A DNA stretch of 64,000 nt from Phaeosaccion multiseriatum (lineage: Eukaryota > Ochrophyta, other classes). Shown here one piece after another: positions 11,474-23,884 of this stretch. Under the pieces are notes generated by a model. It made no database searches, had not been told where the DNA came from, and was given only the letters and a program-made list of their open reading frames with translations. Both the position numbers and the translations under genes were made by a program. How positions within the stretch are numbered: the stretch's first letter is position 1; the number at the start of each line of letters is the position of its first letter. Location of the stretch: assembly GCA_965112735.1 (NCBI GenBank), contig OZ218955.1:2232001-2296000 (forward strand), written 5' to 3'.

Positions 11474-14400
11474 ATGAAGGAGGGAAAGTACTCCCCCAGA
11501 GAGCTCAGGCAGCTCGAGCTCGAGGAGGCGGCCCGAGAGGTGGGGTATCATCTGGAGCCGCTTGTGACGAGCCCTAGTGCCCCCTATGACAGAAGATCGC
11601 CTAGCCCGCTGAGGCAGCAACAGCCGCAGAAGAGGCAGCCCAAGCAGCAGCGGAAGCCACAGGCCAAGCGGAAGAAGGGATCAGTTCCCGTGAGGCTCGC
11701 TCAAACCTTCAAATCGAGGGTAAGGCTCAATGAAGCAGTCGTTTGGGGAACAACGCTCGTTCGCTGCTCATTCTGTGCTCTGTACTTTCCCAATCCAAAC
11801 TCTAGTTCTGGGACTCCAACAAAGTCGTGAGCGACAACGCAGTGTGGGCAAGGGATAAGCTGTCCGGGGCCTATATTGGCGGGCGAAAGAGAACTGCTGA
11901 GCTGGCGGCTGGGGGGCTCCAGAACACGCTGCGGGTAAGGAAGGACGTTCAAGAAAAGAGGGAGTTTGGAGGGTTCAAAAACGGCCTCCAGTATGCTCTG
12001 CTCACTCCCTCTGCCTCCCCTGGCCCTCCTGCTCTTGCAGGTGTACAGCTTTGCCCGCGATTCGGCAACCACGCTCAAGCTGCCCGGCCCTTTGAAGCCT
12101 TTGCGGGACCATGTCATCCTTCCCTCTTTCAGGTACAGAGTTTGGTGTATAGAAATACAGTGAGGTTCTCTCATCTCACCTCACCACGTATGGTATGGAT
12201 CTCTCTCTCTCTCTCTCTCTCTGCAGGGGCGTGGAGAAGACGGTTGACTTTGTCCTGTCGGATCGCATGGTCGAGGCCTATGTTGGGGCCAAGGAAATGG
12301 GATCTTCCTTGCCCCTGGTGGGGGCGCACGTGATTCGGCCGTCTCTGGATTGTGCCGAGGGAGTAGGCAGGTTCTGCCTGCGTGTCGTCCAGGTGAGAGG
12401 ACGGAGGGAGGGGGGTGGGGCTTCCTGCGTGGGTGAACATCCGATCCGCTCAAGTGAGTTCTAAACCCTCACCTTCGTTGCAGGCGCCATTCCCTCCGCC
12501 TGAGCGCGTGGCGGAGGGCGCAGACATGTCCATGGAGTCGGTGAAGAGGGGGCTGCGCTTCACCGCCCGAGAGATGTACTTCTACACCGACTTACTCGAC
12601 ACCGTCATAACCCGGACCCTCACCAGGTGATGCTTGCCTTGCTTTGCTTGGCTTGACTTGACTTTGCTCTAGTCACCGACCACCTACTTATCACAACTGC
12701 TCCCGACTAACTCAACACACCCTCCTCCTCTCTCTTTTCCTTGTTTGCCCCCAAACCAAAAACAGAGCCCAGTGGGACATTTGGGGCTACGGCCCGTACG
12801 ATACCCTCCCAGCGGAAAGGCAGCAGGAGGTGCTGGACAGGGCAAGCGAGAAGTACTTCTCCCTGCAGCACCCTCTGAGGCGCTACGAGTTCCTGGCGCA
12901 CATCAGGTGGCACAATCGGTGAGTAAGTGAGTGAGTGAGTGAGTGAGTGAGCGAAAGAGTAAGAGTACGCTTCTCAGAAGCGTCAAAGAGAGAGAGAAAG
13001 AGAGGGGGGCTGGTTCAGCCCCAAGTAGTGCTAACCGCCCTATTTTGTTTGGCTTGGACTCAGGAGGATCCACGACGCGCTTGTGGAGGGCTCGCTCCTT
13101 ATGGACAGGGCCAGCCTCATGGCCACGGCAGAGTTCGATGGAGACGCGTGGCTCAGTCCCACGGCACCCTGGAGGAAGGGGATGTGGCATTGGACACATG
13201 AAGTGGTGGTGCTGGATGCCGAGGGCAGAGGGAAGGCTGTGCGAGTGGAAGAGGCAAAGGGCGAGGCGGAGGAGAGGGAAGAGGAGGAGGAATGGAGGGA
13301 TGGGGGGCGGGTGGAGGCGGGGTGGTTCTGGACCAAGGAGCAGGACACATTGCCCTCCGCTAAGGGGCGAGGCTGGAAGATGTTTAGCAGGGAGGACTGC
13401 GCTGCTTTGGAGCGACGCTTTCGGAGAGAGCTGCGAGGGCTGCGGGTGCATGGGGCAGAACAACAAGCAGAGAAGGAAGAGGGGGAGGAGCAACAACAGC
13501 AGCAGCAGCAGCAGCAGACGGAGGAGGAGGAGGAGGAGGAGGAGGAGGAGGAGGAGGAGCAGGAGGAGGAGGAGCAGCAGCAGGGCGGAGGGGGGGGAGA
13601 GGAGGGGAGGCAGCAGCAAGAGCACTCGGAGGAGGAGGGAGGGGGGAGGAGGGGCAAACAGGAGCTGCCTGCACTGAGAAGCGACACCCACGCTGGGCAG
13701 GCGGAGCGTGAGAGAGGCCGCGTCTCAGGGTCGGTGGCAGCCGTTGGTGCCTCTTCTGATGCTCCCACTACTGGTGGTGGTAGGGCATGTTTTCCCAGCA
13801 AGACGATCGTTCGGACTCGCGCCGTCGAGGATGAATTCGATGTTTTTGTGGACCAAAGGCGTCACGTGGTCACCAACTTCCACGACCAGCATGATATGCG
13901 GCGCTACCCCGTGTACTGGGCATACACCAAGGGAGAGCCTGTGAGACGCTCTGTGTGGATGCGCGAGACGAGCAGGAAGAGCAGAATGGGCATGGACATG
14001 GGTCCGAGCCCGACAGACCTTGTGGGGGAGGGGGGGGGTAACGAGTCGTCGCGCCAGTATCTGCGACCCTTCTCACCGGAAGCGGCGGCCATCCTGGAGG
14101 ACGCCTACGCTTTTCTCGAGTGGCACTTGCGTCAGAGCAGGAGTGGTGATGGAGGCGGGGAGGAACAGGATTCCTCTTCTACTCCTTCTTCTCCTTCTGC
14201 TACTACTTCTTCGCCCAGCGTCCTTCTGACAGTACAAGTCCAGGATGAGCTAGTCCAGTTCCGAGGCTTGGATGATATTCTGAGTGTCAAAAAGACCTTC
14301 ATCGGAGCTGCCTCATTGTGGGGGAGGAGACGTGTGTACCGTGGCATGCCCCAAACCAGAGAGATGGAGGAGCCGGTGTTGGAGGAGGGGGAGGTGTCGC

Positions 14401-15583
14401 CAGACCCGCCCAAGGACGAGGCAGAGGGGGTGGCTGGGGCTTCTGCAGAGACTGGGCAAGGAGTGGCGAAAGAAGGGGCCGGGGAAGGGGAAGGAGCACC
14501 TTCTTCACCGCAAAAGAAAGAAGGCGCCGGGGAGGAGGAAGGAAGGCCCTCTCTGCCCGAAAAGAAGCCCGACCCTGATCACGTGGACCATTTAGTGCTC
14601 GTGGTCCATGGCATTGGCGACGCCCTCACGTGAGAGCCAAACTGGGGGAGGGGAGGGGAGGGGAGGGTGCAACCTTGTTGTGTATGTGTCAGTCGGCCTG
14701 TCTGTCTGTCTGTCTGTCTGTCTGGCTGTCTGTCTCTCTGTCCGTCAGTCCGTCTGTTCTATTTCATTGAGTGCGCGCGTGTCTCTTCCCCCCCCCCGTT
14801 GTGTGGTGCACCCCTCTGCTGTGCGTAGGACTACGGATCTTGGCATATTTCAGCTGCACTCCCTCGTGGAGTGCTGTGATCAACTACGTTCCAACCACAG
14901 CGAGGTGGCCAGTCAGTCCTCAGCCATGCCCCCCCCCCCGGGAACCCGGACGGAGTACCTGCCCGTTGAGGTCGGCTGCCACATAGCTAAACCTCTCTCT
15001 CGTCCCTCCCTCCCACCCTTCCTCCCTTTTCTACTGCGCTTGTTGCGCTTTGTTGTTGTACGAGGAGGAGGAGGAGGAGGAGGAGGAGGAGGAGGAGGAG
15101 GGTGCACACAGTCTGTCTACTGTGATGATACGGTAACCCCCCCCCCCCCCAACCCTCCCCCCCTTCCCTCATCCGCCTCACCAAACTCAACAGTGGCATA
15201 GCCGCTTCAAAAGCAAACTGTACGGAGAGGCTAAGGGCGTTGGCGTGGGCGTGACAGCTTCAGAGGGGGCCTCCAGTCGCCGCCACCAGTCCCCCCCTCG
15301 TCATGTGACGGGGGCCGACCCGCGCTGCAGAAGGACCTCCTCCGACAGCTCCGACAGCTCGGAGGGCGAGGGAGCAGACGCAGAGGGGGGAGAGGATGAG
15401 GGCCTAAACATTTATGACATTACCCTCCGACGTGCGCCCACGCTGCGAGCCTTCACCAACGACACGGTGCGTGAGGGACATGGGACAAGTTGTCCAGCCT
15501 CTCCGTCAAGTGCTTCCGTTCACATGTTTATGTTTAAGCCTATTGGTCTTTCTCGCCGTCTCTCTCTCTCTTTCCCTCCACTT

Positions 15584-15620
<37 letters not shown>

Positions 15621-16033
15621 CGCTCATTTTCTCTCCTGATGGACTCTCTGTGCCACCCCCCCTCTCCCTCCCCTGCCTCTTCAGTTGCTCGATATCCTCT
15701 ACTTCATGAGCCCCCAGTACCACCAAATCATCGTGGATGAGGTGACGCAAGAGATCAATCGCACCATCTGCTTGTTCCGAAAGAACACCCCAAGCTTCAG
15801 CGGACGGGTTAGTATTGTGGCGCATTCCCTGGGGGCCGTCATCTGCTTCGATATCCTCGGCAACCAACAAGTGACAGAAGAGGCCGGAGTGGACAAGAGC
15901 GAGCAAAAGTGGCAGTACTTCCAGGGCAGCACGCAAGTGGAGCAGCTCGTCACACCCATTGAGAACTTGTTCTGTTTGGGCAGCCCCATCGGCATGTTCC
16001 TCATGATTCGAGGGCAGGTGTGTGTGTGTGTGC

Positions 16034-16073
<40 letters not shown>

Positions 16074-17546
16074 GTGTGTGTGTGTGTGTGGTGTGTGTGC
16101 GTGCGCGCGCGCACGTTTGCGCTTGTTCAAGTCTCAGTTTCCGTGCTACCACGTTACGCAATGCAACTTAACTAACTAACTAGCGTGTGCGGTGTTCTTA
16201 ACTAACTTGCGTGTGCGGTGTTCTTAACTAACTAACTAGCGTGTGCGGTGTTCGTTCGTCCACTCCCCCAATACGCAGAACCGCCCCCTCGGGCGAGACT
16301 TCAAGTTGGCGGGCTGCAAGCGCTGCTTCAACGTGTTCCACCCTTACGACCGTGAGTGCGTGAGTGCGTGAGTGCGCTCTCCACGCATTCATTCTTGCAA
16401 GTCCCCCCATCAAGCTGTCGACTCAACATCCATCCTTCCCCTTGTTGCTTTCTTTCCTCCTCAATTCCTCCTGCAGCGGTGGCTTTTCGACTGGAGCCCC
16501 TCGTGCTTGGCGATGCGGCGAGCGTGGAGAGGCAGCCTGAGATTCTGCCCACGTGGACCGGAGGCCTTCGCGTTCACTACCAAGTGCGTTAGTGCTTTTA
16601 ATTGGGGAGGGGGGGGGGGGGGCTTGCTTTGTCAAGCAGTCCGTAAACGCTCAGAGTCACAGTCACAGTCACAGAGGGGAGCTTAAGAAGGGCGGAATAG
16701 CCCGATTGTCCCTCCTTCGGCCACCGACTTACTCACACACAAGCATCTCTCTCTCTGCCTCTGGCTGTGACTGTCAGGTGAAGCGCTGGTGGGTGGACCT
16801 CCTCTCGCGAGTAGTGGAGATACGCAAGGATGTACGTACATGGACTTACTTTGTCTGAGCATTCGAGCCTCCTGCATCAACTAAACGCAGAGGGTGCTGC
16901 TCTGCTTCTCGCTCTTGTTCCTCTCGCAGCTGGAGGAGACTGTAGAGCATACGCTAGAGAGGATAGGCCTCATAGAGGAGTTCAACGAGTTGGAGGTGGA
17001 GGACGAGACGTCCTGGGAGGACGAGGACTCCGACGAGGCGTGGTGGACAACCAACTTGTCCAGGCCTGTACCGCTCTCCTCCTCGCCGCCCGCCAGAGCA
17101 GCCTTAACAGTAGCAGAAGGGGAAGCAGCAGGCAGCACCACCCCAGTGCAGTGCGGGAGGGGCCAGCAACAGCAGCAGCAGCAGCAGGAGCAGGAGGAGG
17201 AGGAGGAGGAGGAGGAGGAGGAGGAAGAGGAGGAGGAGGAGGAGCGCTTCAAGGCCAAGGAGGAGGAACACGATGGGGGTGTGAGTGTGAACGGCATGCT
17301 GGCGGGCGGGAAGCGCATCGACTACAGCCTGCAGGAGAAGGAAATAGAGATGAATGAGTACATCTTCGCCCTCGGCTCTCACGTGAGTGCTTTGGAAAGC
17401 TCACTAAGCGTCGGGAGACCCTCGTCCTTCTTCTCACCCCCCCCTCTCTCCCGCTTATTTCCTACTTTCGTCGTGCACAGGTTCTCTACTGGGAGTCGAA
17501 AGACCTGACCCTATTCTTGGCCAAACAGCTGCTTGAGATCGATTGA
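11474..17546 (+). CDS. DDHD-domain phospholipase (PA-PLA1/SEC23IP family)
   Basis: Fifteen exons (11474-11719, 11806-11934, 12041-12132, 12227-12392, 12484-12626, 12766-12918, 13064-14629, 14829-14970, 15194-15466, 15685-16017, 16279-16351, 16477-16583, 16778-16831, 16930-17382, 17481-17546) give 1,331 residues. The family comprises intracellular phospholipases A1 acting on phosphatidic acid and related lipids at ER/Golgi or mitochondrial membranes. A WWE-like N-terminal region precedes the lipase core. The nucleophile elbow is VAHSLGA (Ser about 1018; Ala replaces the first Gly of GxSxG). FCLGSPIG and FHPYDPVAFRLEP follow. The DDHD box has RVHYQVKRWW, RIDYSLQE and ALGSHVLYWESKDL. Long acidic and glutamine inserts from GAG/CAG expansion (about 13485-13580 and 17160-17245) make it larger than animal relatives. 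Several introns carry microsatellites, two of them right at the splice donor. Confidence 0.92.
14698..14760. repeat. CTGT tetranucleotide repeat
   Basis: Short degenerate (CTGT)n tract inside intron 7 of the DDHD lipase gene. It is the same unit as the larger tract downstream of MON1. Confidence 0.85.
16018..16110. repeat. GT dinucleotide repeat at a splice donor
   Basis: A (GT)n tract starts directly at the donor site of intron 10 of the DDHD lipase gene (exon end 16017) and runs for about 90 bp with a few interruptions. The true donor is therefore one of many GT steps in a row. Confidence 0.9.
16167..16252. repeat. three tandem copies of a unit of about 30 bp
   Basis: Intron 10 of the DDHD gene contains three adjacent copies of a unit built of (AACT)n followed by the block gcgtgtgcggtgttc. 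The middle copy has a shorter AACT run and TTGC instead of TAGC. It looks like a young minisatellite. Confidence 0.85.
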
Positions 17547-17731
17547 GTGCTCCGGAAAGTCCCGGGCGGTGTAGAGAGGAATGCCCTGCCCTGCGCCCCT
17601 GCAACGTTTTGTTCAATGCCGTTTTTGTTCATTGTGTACATTGTAAATACTTGTTGTCATAATCACAGTTTTGATACAGTCCGCGTCAGCCGCTTTGTGG
17701 CCTGCCCGCCTCAATATCCTCTTCCTCCTCG

Positions 17732-18424
17732 TCATCCCCCCTCCTCCTTCTCATCCCCCCTCTGGTCTGCAGGCCCCACTTCCCGTGTGATGCCGTAATA
17801 CATGGTCATAAGGTCGGAGGCCTCCACTGGAGTGAGAAGCGTGCCTGTAATGCTCACCACGAACTTGATTAGCTCGAGGCGCAAACCGTACCCCACCAAC
17901 GCAGCGCCATGTTGTCTCACAAATGATCGTGTCAGTTGGGGCCATCTCGAGGGTGTCAGCCCGCCAGGGGGCGCCTCCTTCCTGATATACCTATTCCACA
18001 AGAGCATAAAGGTCTTCTCCTTGTCGTCTATACCCTCCAGATCCAGCAGCTCCTGGTCCTGCAAGTAGCCCTTCCAGCTGAAGTCACTTTCGGAGGCCCA
18101 GCCACTCGGCATGGCCTCGCACTCCTGACTTGACAGCGCCACCCCAGTGTGGGGGCAACAAAGCTGACGGACACAAGCAGCATCCTGTGGGACTCTATCG
18201 GCCTCATCATCATAGTTATCTTCGTCGTCGCTCTCTGAACTTCCCCCACTGCTCTCCTCCTCATTGGCGTGTCCGTGCCTCGACGAACATTTCTTCTCGC
18301 TCTCTACCTCCCTCTCTGTGGCCGGGTGTGCTGAAGCGTCCCCAAGCTTGGCATGCTGGGGTGGAGCGCTCTGATTTTTCTTTAATTTGTCGAAAATCAT
18401 GCCCCTTTGCTTTGCTCCGATCAT
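17732..18424 (-). CDS. VEFS-box protein (Polycomb PRC2 Suz12-like C-terminus)
   Basis: A single exon encodes 230 residues. The C-terminal 100 match the VEFS box that Suz12/EMF2/VRN2 proteins use to bind and activate the E(z) methyltransferase: DDKEKTFMLLWNRYIRKE, then RWPQLTRSFVRQHGAAL and LRLELIKFVVSI. The N-terminus is short, acidic and serine-rich (EEESSGGSSESDDEDNYDD) with a Cys/His cluster (CVRQLCCPHTG). Full-length Suz12 proteins are far longer and carry an N-terminal zinc finger and scaffold region that I do not find upstream, where NAA35 begins only 161 bp away. It is either a reduced Suz12 or a VEFS-only paralogue. The product would act in the nucleus in H3K27 methylation; this is inferred from family. 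Confidence 0.72.
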   Translation of the reverse strand: MIGAKQRGMIFDKLKKNQSAPPQHAKLGDASAHPATEREVESEKKCSSRHGHANEEESSGGSSESDDEDNYDDEADRVPQDAACVRQLCCPHTGVALSSQECEAMPSGWASESDFSWKGYLQDQELLDLEGIDDKEKTFMLLWNRYIRKEAPPGGLTPSRWPQLTRSFVRQHGAALVGYGLRLELIKFVVSITGTLLTPVEASDLMTMYYGITREVGPADQRGDEKEEGG

Positions 18425-18585
18425 CGATCATCTTTGGCATTTCGATCAAAGACAAAAAAATATGTCAACAAAAGAGAGCGGCGGCCGCCAAGGCCCTTGC
18501 CCGATATCTCGCCCCTCCTAACCCCCCCCCCCCCCCGAGCACGCCCCTTCGCCACGGACGTGAGCTCTCCCTCTCCCACTCCGCC

Positions 18586-20922
18586 ATGGAGGCTCCTGAA
18601 CTGGTGAGAAAGTCCTCTGGGTTACTGGATTCTGATCGGAGACTCTCGCTTCTGTTGCTGTTCCCTCCCCGTCCCTTATAATCGCTCCCTTGTCGGCCTC
18701 CCATCCCATTCTCTTAGCAGCAGGATGGGGAGCAGCCGACGCACGCAGGGGAGAAGGAGGAGGGTCCCGAGTGGTTGGACATTAGCTCCCTTTGCGCCTC
18801 TGCAAGCGCGACCCTGGGTGTTGACGAGATGCTGTACGGTGAGGACTTTGACCTGTTCGATGCCATGTCTGCGCTCGAGCTGCTGGACCCCAAGATGGAC
18901 AAGGATACTCCTGTTATGCGCAGCTTGGCGTCGCGCTTCGGAGACGAAGGCTCTGAAGGCACTGAGGGCGCCACGCTCTCTGCCGCGGGGCCGGCCTCCA
19001 TGGTCGGGCTGCTGGGGATGGTGGATGCCATGTTGATTAGCGAGGTGGCGTGGATGGAGGGCGCGGCCCTACCAGAGTCTATATACAACTGCCTGTACCT
19101 GCACCGTGAGAGCTTAGAGCGCCTGTACATGCACCAGATGGGTGTGCCTCTACCATCATGTGCTGCCGACGCCTCCAGCTCTCTGGCACCTGTACACCCG
19201 GTGGGGGGGCTGGGTCTACCTCTGTTAGCGCTCTCCCTCGCGACGCTGAGGTGTAGCAACATCTTTAGGAATGTAGTCATGTTCGCCGACATTTACGAGG
19301 AGGAGGATTGCTACCCCAACACCTTCGGCTTCAAGCTCGCGCCGCCGGTGCCTGACGCCGCTATTTTGCAATTTCTGCGACTCTCTGAAGCGCAGCTGCG
19401 ACGGCAGGGGGAGGTTGAGGCGGGGGGGGGGGATGAAGAGCAAGAGCTGCTGCCGCAGGAGAGGCTCTGTGCTCATTTGGCGATGCGCAGAGAGTACCTA
19501 GAGGCGTGCATGGCGATACGAGAGGGCTTTGCTCGGAAGAAGAACGGGGCGGTGGGCATGAAGACGGATGACGAATGCAAGGCCATCGTCACAGTGGGGG
19601 ATGTGCAGGACGAGGCATCCGCAGGGAAGGTGGAGAAGGAGGAGGAAGAGGAGGAGAAGGAGGAGGAGGAGGAGGAGGAGGAGGAGGAGCACGAGAAACA
19701 GGAGCAGAAGGAGGAGCAGCAGCAGGATGATGAGCAGCAGCACGAGGATATCAAGGCCGCTGGGGACCAGAGCAGGCCCGCTGACGTGAACAATAGAGAA
19801 TGCCCCGGAGCCGTCTGCGTGCGAGGCATGCGGAGAGCAGCGACGCGGCTTGCAGCGGCCGTAAGGGAGCAGCGCAAGCTCGTGGGCTTCGTCGCGGCCG
19901 CAAAGGCGGAGGCCTCCGAGGTGAGTGCGAACGGGCGATGGTCAACCAAAAGGAGGCCGGGGGGAACTGATTTGACGCTTCCCTTGTGGCCTGCCCCCCC
20001 TCCTACCGTACCAACCAACCAACCAACCCAAAGGCCCAGGAACTTGCCCCGGACGCCTTTCAGCATGAATTTAACCGGCATCTGCTGGGAAGCACGCCGC
20101 ACCGCTTCGTGTCCTTCCATCGCCTGGGCGCTGCGTTGGCCAAGCTCGGAAGGGTCATGGAGGAGCTCAGGATGGCATGCAGGATTGTGGATTGCAGGGT
20201 AAGCGACATTGGGGGAGGGGAAGAGCCTCCTCTCTCTCTCTCTCTACGATAAGGGCGTCTCGATTTGTCAACGATTCGCCTTTTCTTTTTATGTTATACG
20301 ACAACAGACTCTTCGCGAGACCCGTGTCCACTTGGATCAGCTGTGCAGGCCCTCCTTCAAGCAGCTGCTGGAGGAGAAGGGGTCCTACGCAGGCCCAAAC
20401 GTATTTGCAAGAAGGTACATGTAGCGTGGTCTTGCCTCCGCCCCAATCCAAGTAGGCAAGACCCGATTTCCACCTCAACCCAAGTAAAGTAGCAAGACCC
20501 GATTTCCAACTCCCCTCCCCAACACGAACATTCCTCCCCCCCCCAGCGTGGCAACGGTGTGTCTGTACCGTGGGGAGCTCATCCTGGGCAGGTACCAGCC
20601 CTCGGCCTTCGTGCGCGAGGCTCTGCTGGCAGGGGGCGTGCCTCCTACCTTCCTCATGACCCCCGCGGGGCTGGAGTTCCTGGACGTTGCTGCCATGCCC
20701 GTGTACGAGACGCTGCGTATGCAGTGCCTGAATCGGGCAAGGCAAAGAAGCAAGCTCGAGGTGAGATGGTTTGTGTGTGTGTGTGTGTGTTTGTGTGTGT
20801 GTGCGTGTTTGTTTGTTTGTCCCTCCGGCTTTGGCTTGTGCGCACCCGCGACACGTTTTGCTTTGGTTTGTTGGCAATAGCACAAGACTCTCTGCACAAC
20901 TTACACACAACGCAACGCAAAT

Positions 20923-20961
<39 letters not shown>

Positions 20962-22238
20962 AGGTGCTGCTGGGAGACTACCACACTCTGCAGGCAGACG
21001 CCACGGCGGTGGACACGGCCTTCACCATCGAGGCGGGCATGGAGCCGGGGTCCGCCCCCACCTGTGTGTCTCACTGGGCTCTGGGGGAGGTGCTGAGTCT
21101 GATGCATCGCTACATGGCGGTGACTGTGGAGCTGGAGCTGCTGAGTCCGTGCGAGTGGTTCAGTGCTCTCTGGTATTGGGAGTACATTTTCACCTCCAAG
21201 CTCAAGGTAGAGCAGGCGGCCTCGCAGCTCATGCAGGACCTGGAGGGGAAGAAGGCCGCCATGGAGGAGGAGGACGAGGAGTGGAGGGGCAAGAAGGAGC
21301 GAAGGGAGCTCGCCGCAGCGCTGGAGGAGCAAGCGCGTTGTCAGAGGGAGAGGGAAAAGCAACAGCAGCAGCAGAACAAGGCATCCAAAAAGGGCAAGAA
21401 GAAGGGTAGAGATCGGGCTGTCGCAGCAGCAGCAGCAGCAGCAGCGGCAGGAGCAGGAGCAGGTACGCAGGGAGAGAAGGAGGCCGAGACCGACGGATGG
21501 CAAATAAAGGAGGACGCGCGGCAGCGGCATATAGCGGAGCTCCAGCAGCAGCTCGAGGGGCGCAAAGAGCTCCGACTCGCAAAGGTCAGGGACTTTCGCG
21601 CCAAGCTGAGTCGGATGGAGCTGGACCAGGTGCACACGGAGATGTATCGCTACCTCGCCAGGGGGGGCCTGCGCTTCCTGCTGGCGCTACATCGACTCGG
21701 GGTGGGGGTGGGGGGGCGGGGGGGGCTCGAGCTAGAGCCTGTCTTTGAGTTCACAACGGCAGAGAGCATTTACAACCACCGCTTCGGGGCATTTGGAGCG
21801 ACCAATCTGCCCGCTGTGCTGCTACATGACTCCTTTGTTAGCATCGTGGTGGAGGCGGAAGGCTCGGGGGCGGAACTGCTGAAAAGTGCTGGCGATTGCT
21901 TCAGCGCGGTCAAGCGCTTGTTCGAAGCGGCTCGAAGTATGCTCGAAGCCCTACAGAGCGAGCAGCAGCAGGAGGATCAGAAGGAGGAGGAGTCAGAGGA
22001 GACGGGCGAAGAAGAGGAAGAGCGCCGCCTCCACGCAGAAACCACCCTGACGGAGGAAGAGTTGAAGGGGGTGGCTCGAGTGTGTGTGTCCAACGGTGTG
22101 TCCATCATGAGAGTAGCCCAAGCGCTGGGCTCTGCGGAGTCTTTGCCAGAGTCCTTCGTGCAGGGCAGCAAGGTTACGCTGGACTTTTCCGCGCACATTG
22201 ACTTCCCCTGCGTGCTTGTGCACGTAAAGCAAAAGTAG
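18586..22238 (+). CDS. NAA35: NatC auxiliary subunit NAA35 (Mak10)
   Basis: Six exons (18586-18603, 18721-19920, 20034-20198, 20308-20414, 20547-20760, 20964-22238) give 992 residues. NAA35 is the large scaffold of the NatC N-terminal acetyltransferase, which acts on nascent chains starting with Met plus a hydrophobic residue. Conserved Mak10 motifs are EDFDLFDAMSALELLDPKMD, MVDAMLISEVAWMEGAALP and the downstream LRCSNIFRNVV, then PCEWFSALWYWEYIF. The first coding exon has only six codons (MEAPEL). Lineage-specific acidic and glutamine tracts (about 19627-19745) and an Ala/Lys-rich stretch (about 21340-21470) account for the extra length over animal proteins of roughly 720. The exon 2 acceptor is ambiguous by 3-nt CAG steps, adding or removing one Gln. 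The gene is divergent from the VEFS gene. Confidence 0.92.
20456..20508. repeat. 36-bp-period direct repeat in NAA35 intron 4
   Basis: The 17-mer gcaagacccgatttcca occurs at 20456-20472 and 20492-20508, embedded in a wider near-duplication (CCAAGTA ... GCAAGACCCG). It is a local tandem duplication of about 36 bp. Confidence 0.85.
20931..20963. repeat. CA dinucleotide repeat at a splice acceptor
   Basis: A (CA)n run fills the polypyrimidine-tract position right up to the CAG acceptor of NAA35 exon 6. A (GT)n run lies near the other end of the same intron (about 20771-20805), so the two could pair in the pre-mRNA. Confidence 0.85.
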
Positions 22239-22601
22239 CTCACTCTTGTCTTTCAGTCTCCTCTGTATTGATAAAGTACGGCGACGTTACTCAAGACGCG
22301 AGCAATCTCCTCCGTCATGCCGTCCCCACGCCACACAGGGCGTGGCTGATTGTTCGTGTTGAGGTGTTGTGCTGCTATTCCAAAGATGGCGTCGGAACAT
22401 CCATCGCCTCATCTCTCGCGTGCGCAGAAGGTATCTGTCCCTTCCCACGTGGGCTTCGCTGCCCGTCACGGCCTTGATCACTGCACTACCCTGCCTGTGC
22501 GAGGAGAAGACTCCCTCTCGAAGTAACTCACGCCTTGGGGGTGGCGTTCGGAGGAGCGCCGCGTGACATGCTCTCCTCGGGCCGAGACTACTCGGGCAGA
22601 G
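22239..22601. other. convergent intergenic region
   Basis: About 360 bp between the stops of NAA35 and the UPF0301 gene. It should hold both 3' UTRs. I see nothing else in it. Confidence 0.5.
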
Positions 22602-23710
22602 CTAGCTTGGGCAGAGGGAAGTTGTTGTTTTCACGGGGGGCCCAACTCCGTGCGGGGCCTGCTGCGCCATTGCCCGTCCCAGAGCAAAGCAACGAACTGA
22701 GCCGGAAGGTGCTTCACAGATTGAAAAAAGGCGCTCTCTCTCTTGGGAGTCCTCCGTCTTTCTGCTCACTTCAATCGACGATTCACTCTTGCCCTGCGTG
22801 CAGCGGTAGAGGTGTGAGACGGTGGTTAAGCTGCGGATATATACAGCTACGAAAATAAGCTCACGTAGCACGTACCACATCTCCATATCCCCAGCCTTCT
22901 GGTCGAGAATATCCTCTGGCGCCAGCTTGACCACCCGCCACTTGCCCCTGGCCAGCTGCTCCTCCAGCCCCTCGGGCTCCCACTTCATGTAGTTGAAGAA
23001 GAACTTGAAGTCCTCTGCAGCCGCTGCGCCTGTGCTGACCTGGAGGGAGGCAGCGGGAGGCAACCGCTTAGAGACGCCGCCGGGGGGTGGAATGCCCTGC
23101 AGAGCAGCACCCACCTCCTTCTTCGCAGCCTCTAGCCCTCCCACGTAAACACCAGAGTCGCCCACCGGGGTGGCAGTCCCACCCAGGCTGTGTGGATGGA
23201 GCATGACCGCTGCCGCGCCGCCATCCTCGCCCCCTCGGTACAACCTGTTGTCTTCGAAGGGCCCCAGAGATGCAGTCACCATCTCGCCAATAGTGAATGG
23301 ACTCCCGCGATCTATACAAACGGCTTTGGAAGCTCCTTCTGTGTACTCGTACAGAAAGTTTACCGAGCCTTGAGGAGAGGAGGAGAGGAGGTGAGGGGAC
23401 AGCTGACAGTGGCGAAGGCACCACACCGTGGTTTACCTTGTGTGAAGTGCCCGAAATCATCAGGGCTCGCAACGATGCAGCAGCCGGGACACAAGAAGTC
23501 AAGCTGCTCCATCCGGTCCCATTGGACCATGCACAGCTTTGTCTCCCTCTTCTCTCCTCTACTCCTCCCTCCTCCTCCTGCGTGTGATGCTCCGGCTCCC
23601 CTCCCCGCACCTTTGCATGTCTCTGACAGAGCCAGAAGGGAGTGCGATCCTCCGAGAAAGGCAGCGACAGACCAGGCCTGACAGGCTAGCAGTAGCAATA
23701 GTATCCACAT
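22602..23710 (-). CDS. plastid-targeted UPF0301 (AlgH/DUF179) protein
   Basis: Three exons (23710-23437, 23368-22865, 22696-22602) give 290 residues. The ATG starts a signal peptide (MWILLLLLACQAWSVAA) whose predicted cleavage precedes Phe (VAA-FLGG), the ochrophyte plastid signature; a hydroxylated, basic transit-like stretch follows. The mature domain matches UPF0301/AlgH: SVNFLYEYTEGASKAV, a PFTIGEMV segment, FFFNYMKWEPEGLEEQLARG and WRVVKLAPEDIL, ending in MEMWYVLLRCFALG. The biochemical role of the family is unresolved. The C-terminal exon is short and its junction (donor after 22865, acceptor before 22696) is the least certain part; without splicing the frame also stays open to the same stop. 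Confidence 0.8.
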
Positions 23711-23884
23711 CGGCAGGGTTGTTTTATGTGACTTATCATAACTTGCGGGGGGCAACCAAACCCTTCGTATCACCAACTTGCGCTTCAACAAAACTAAACT
23801 CCTCCTCTTGAGGGGAAGGACACAGTGTGTGTGTGTGTGTTATATAGTATGCCGTAGCTTTCCCGTGCTCGTAAGAGTAGCACG

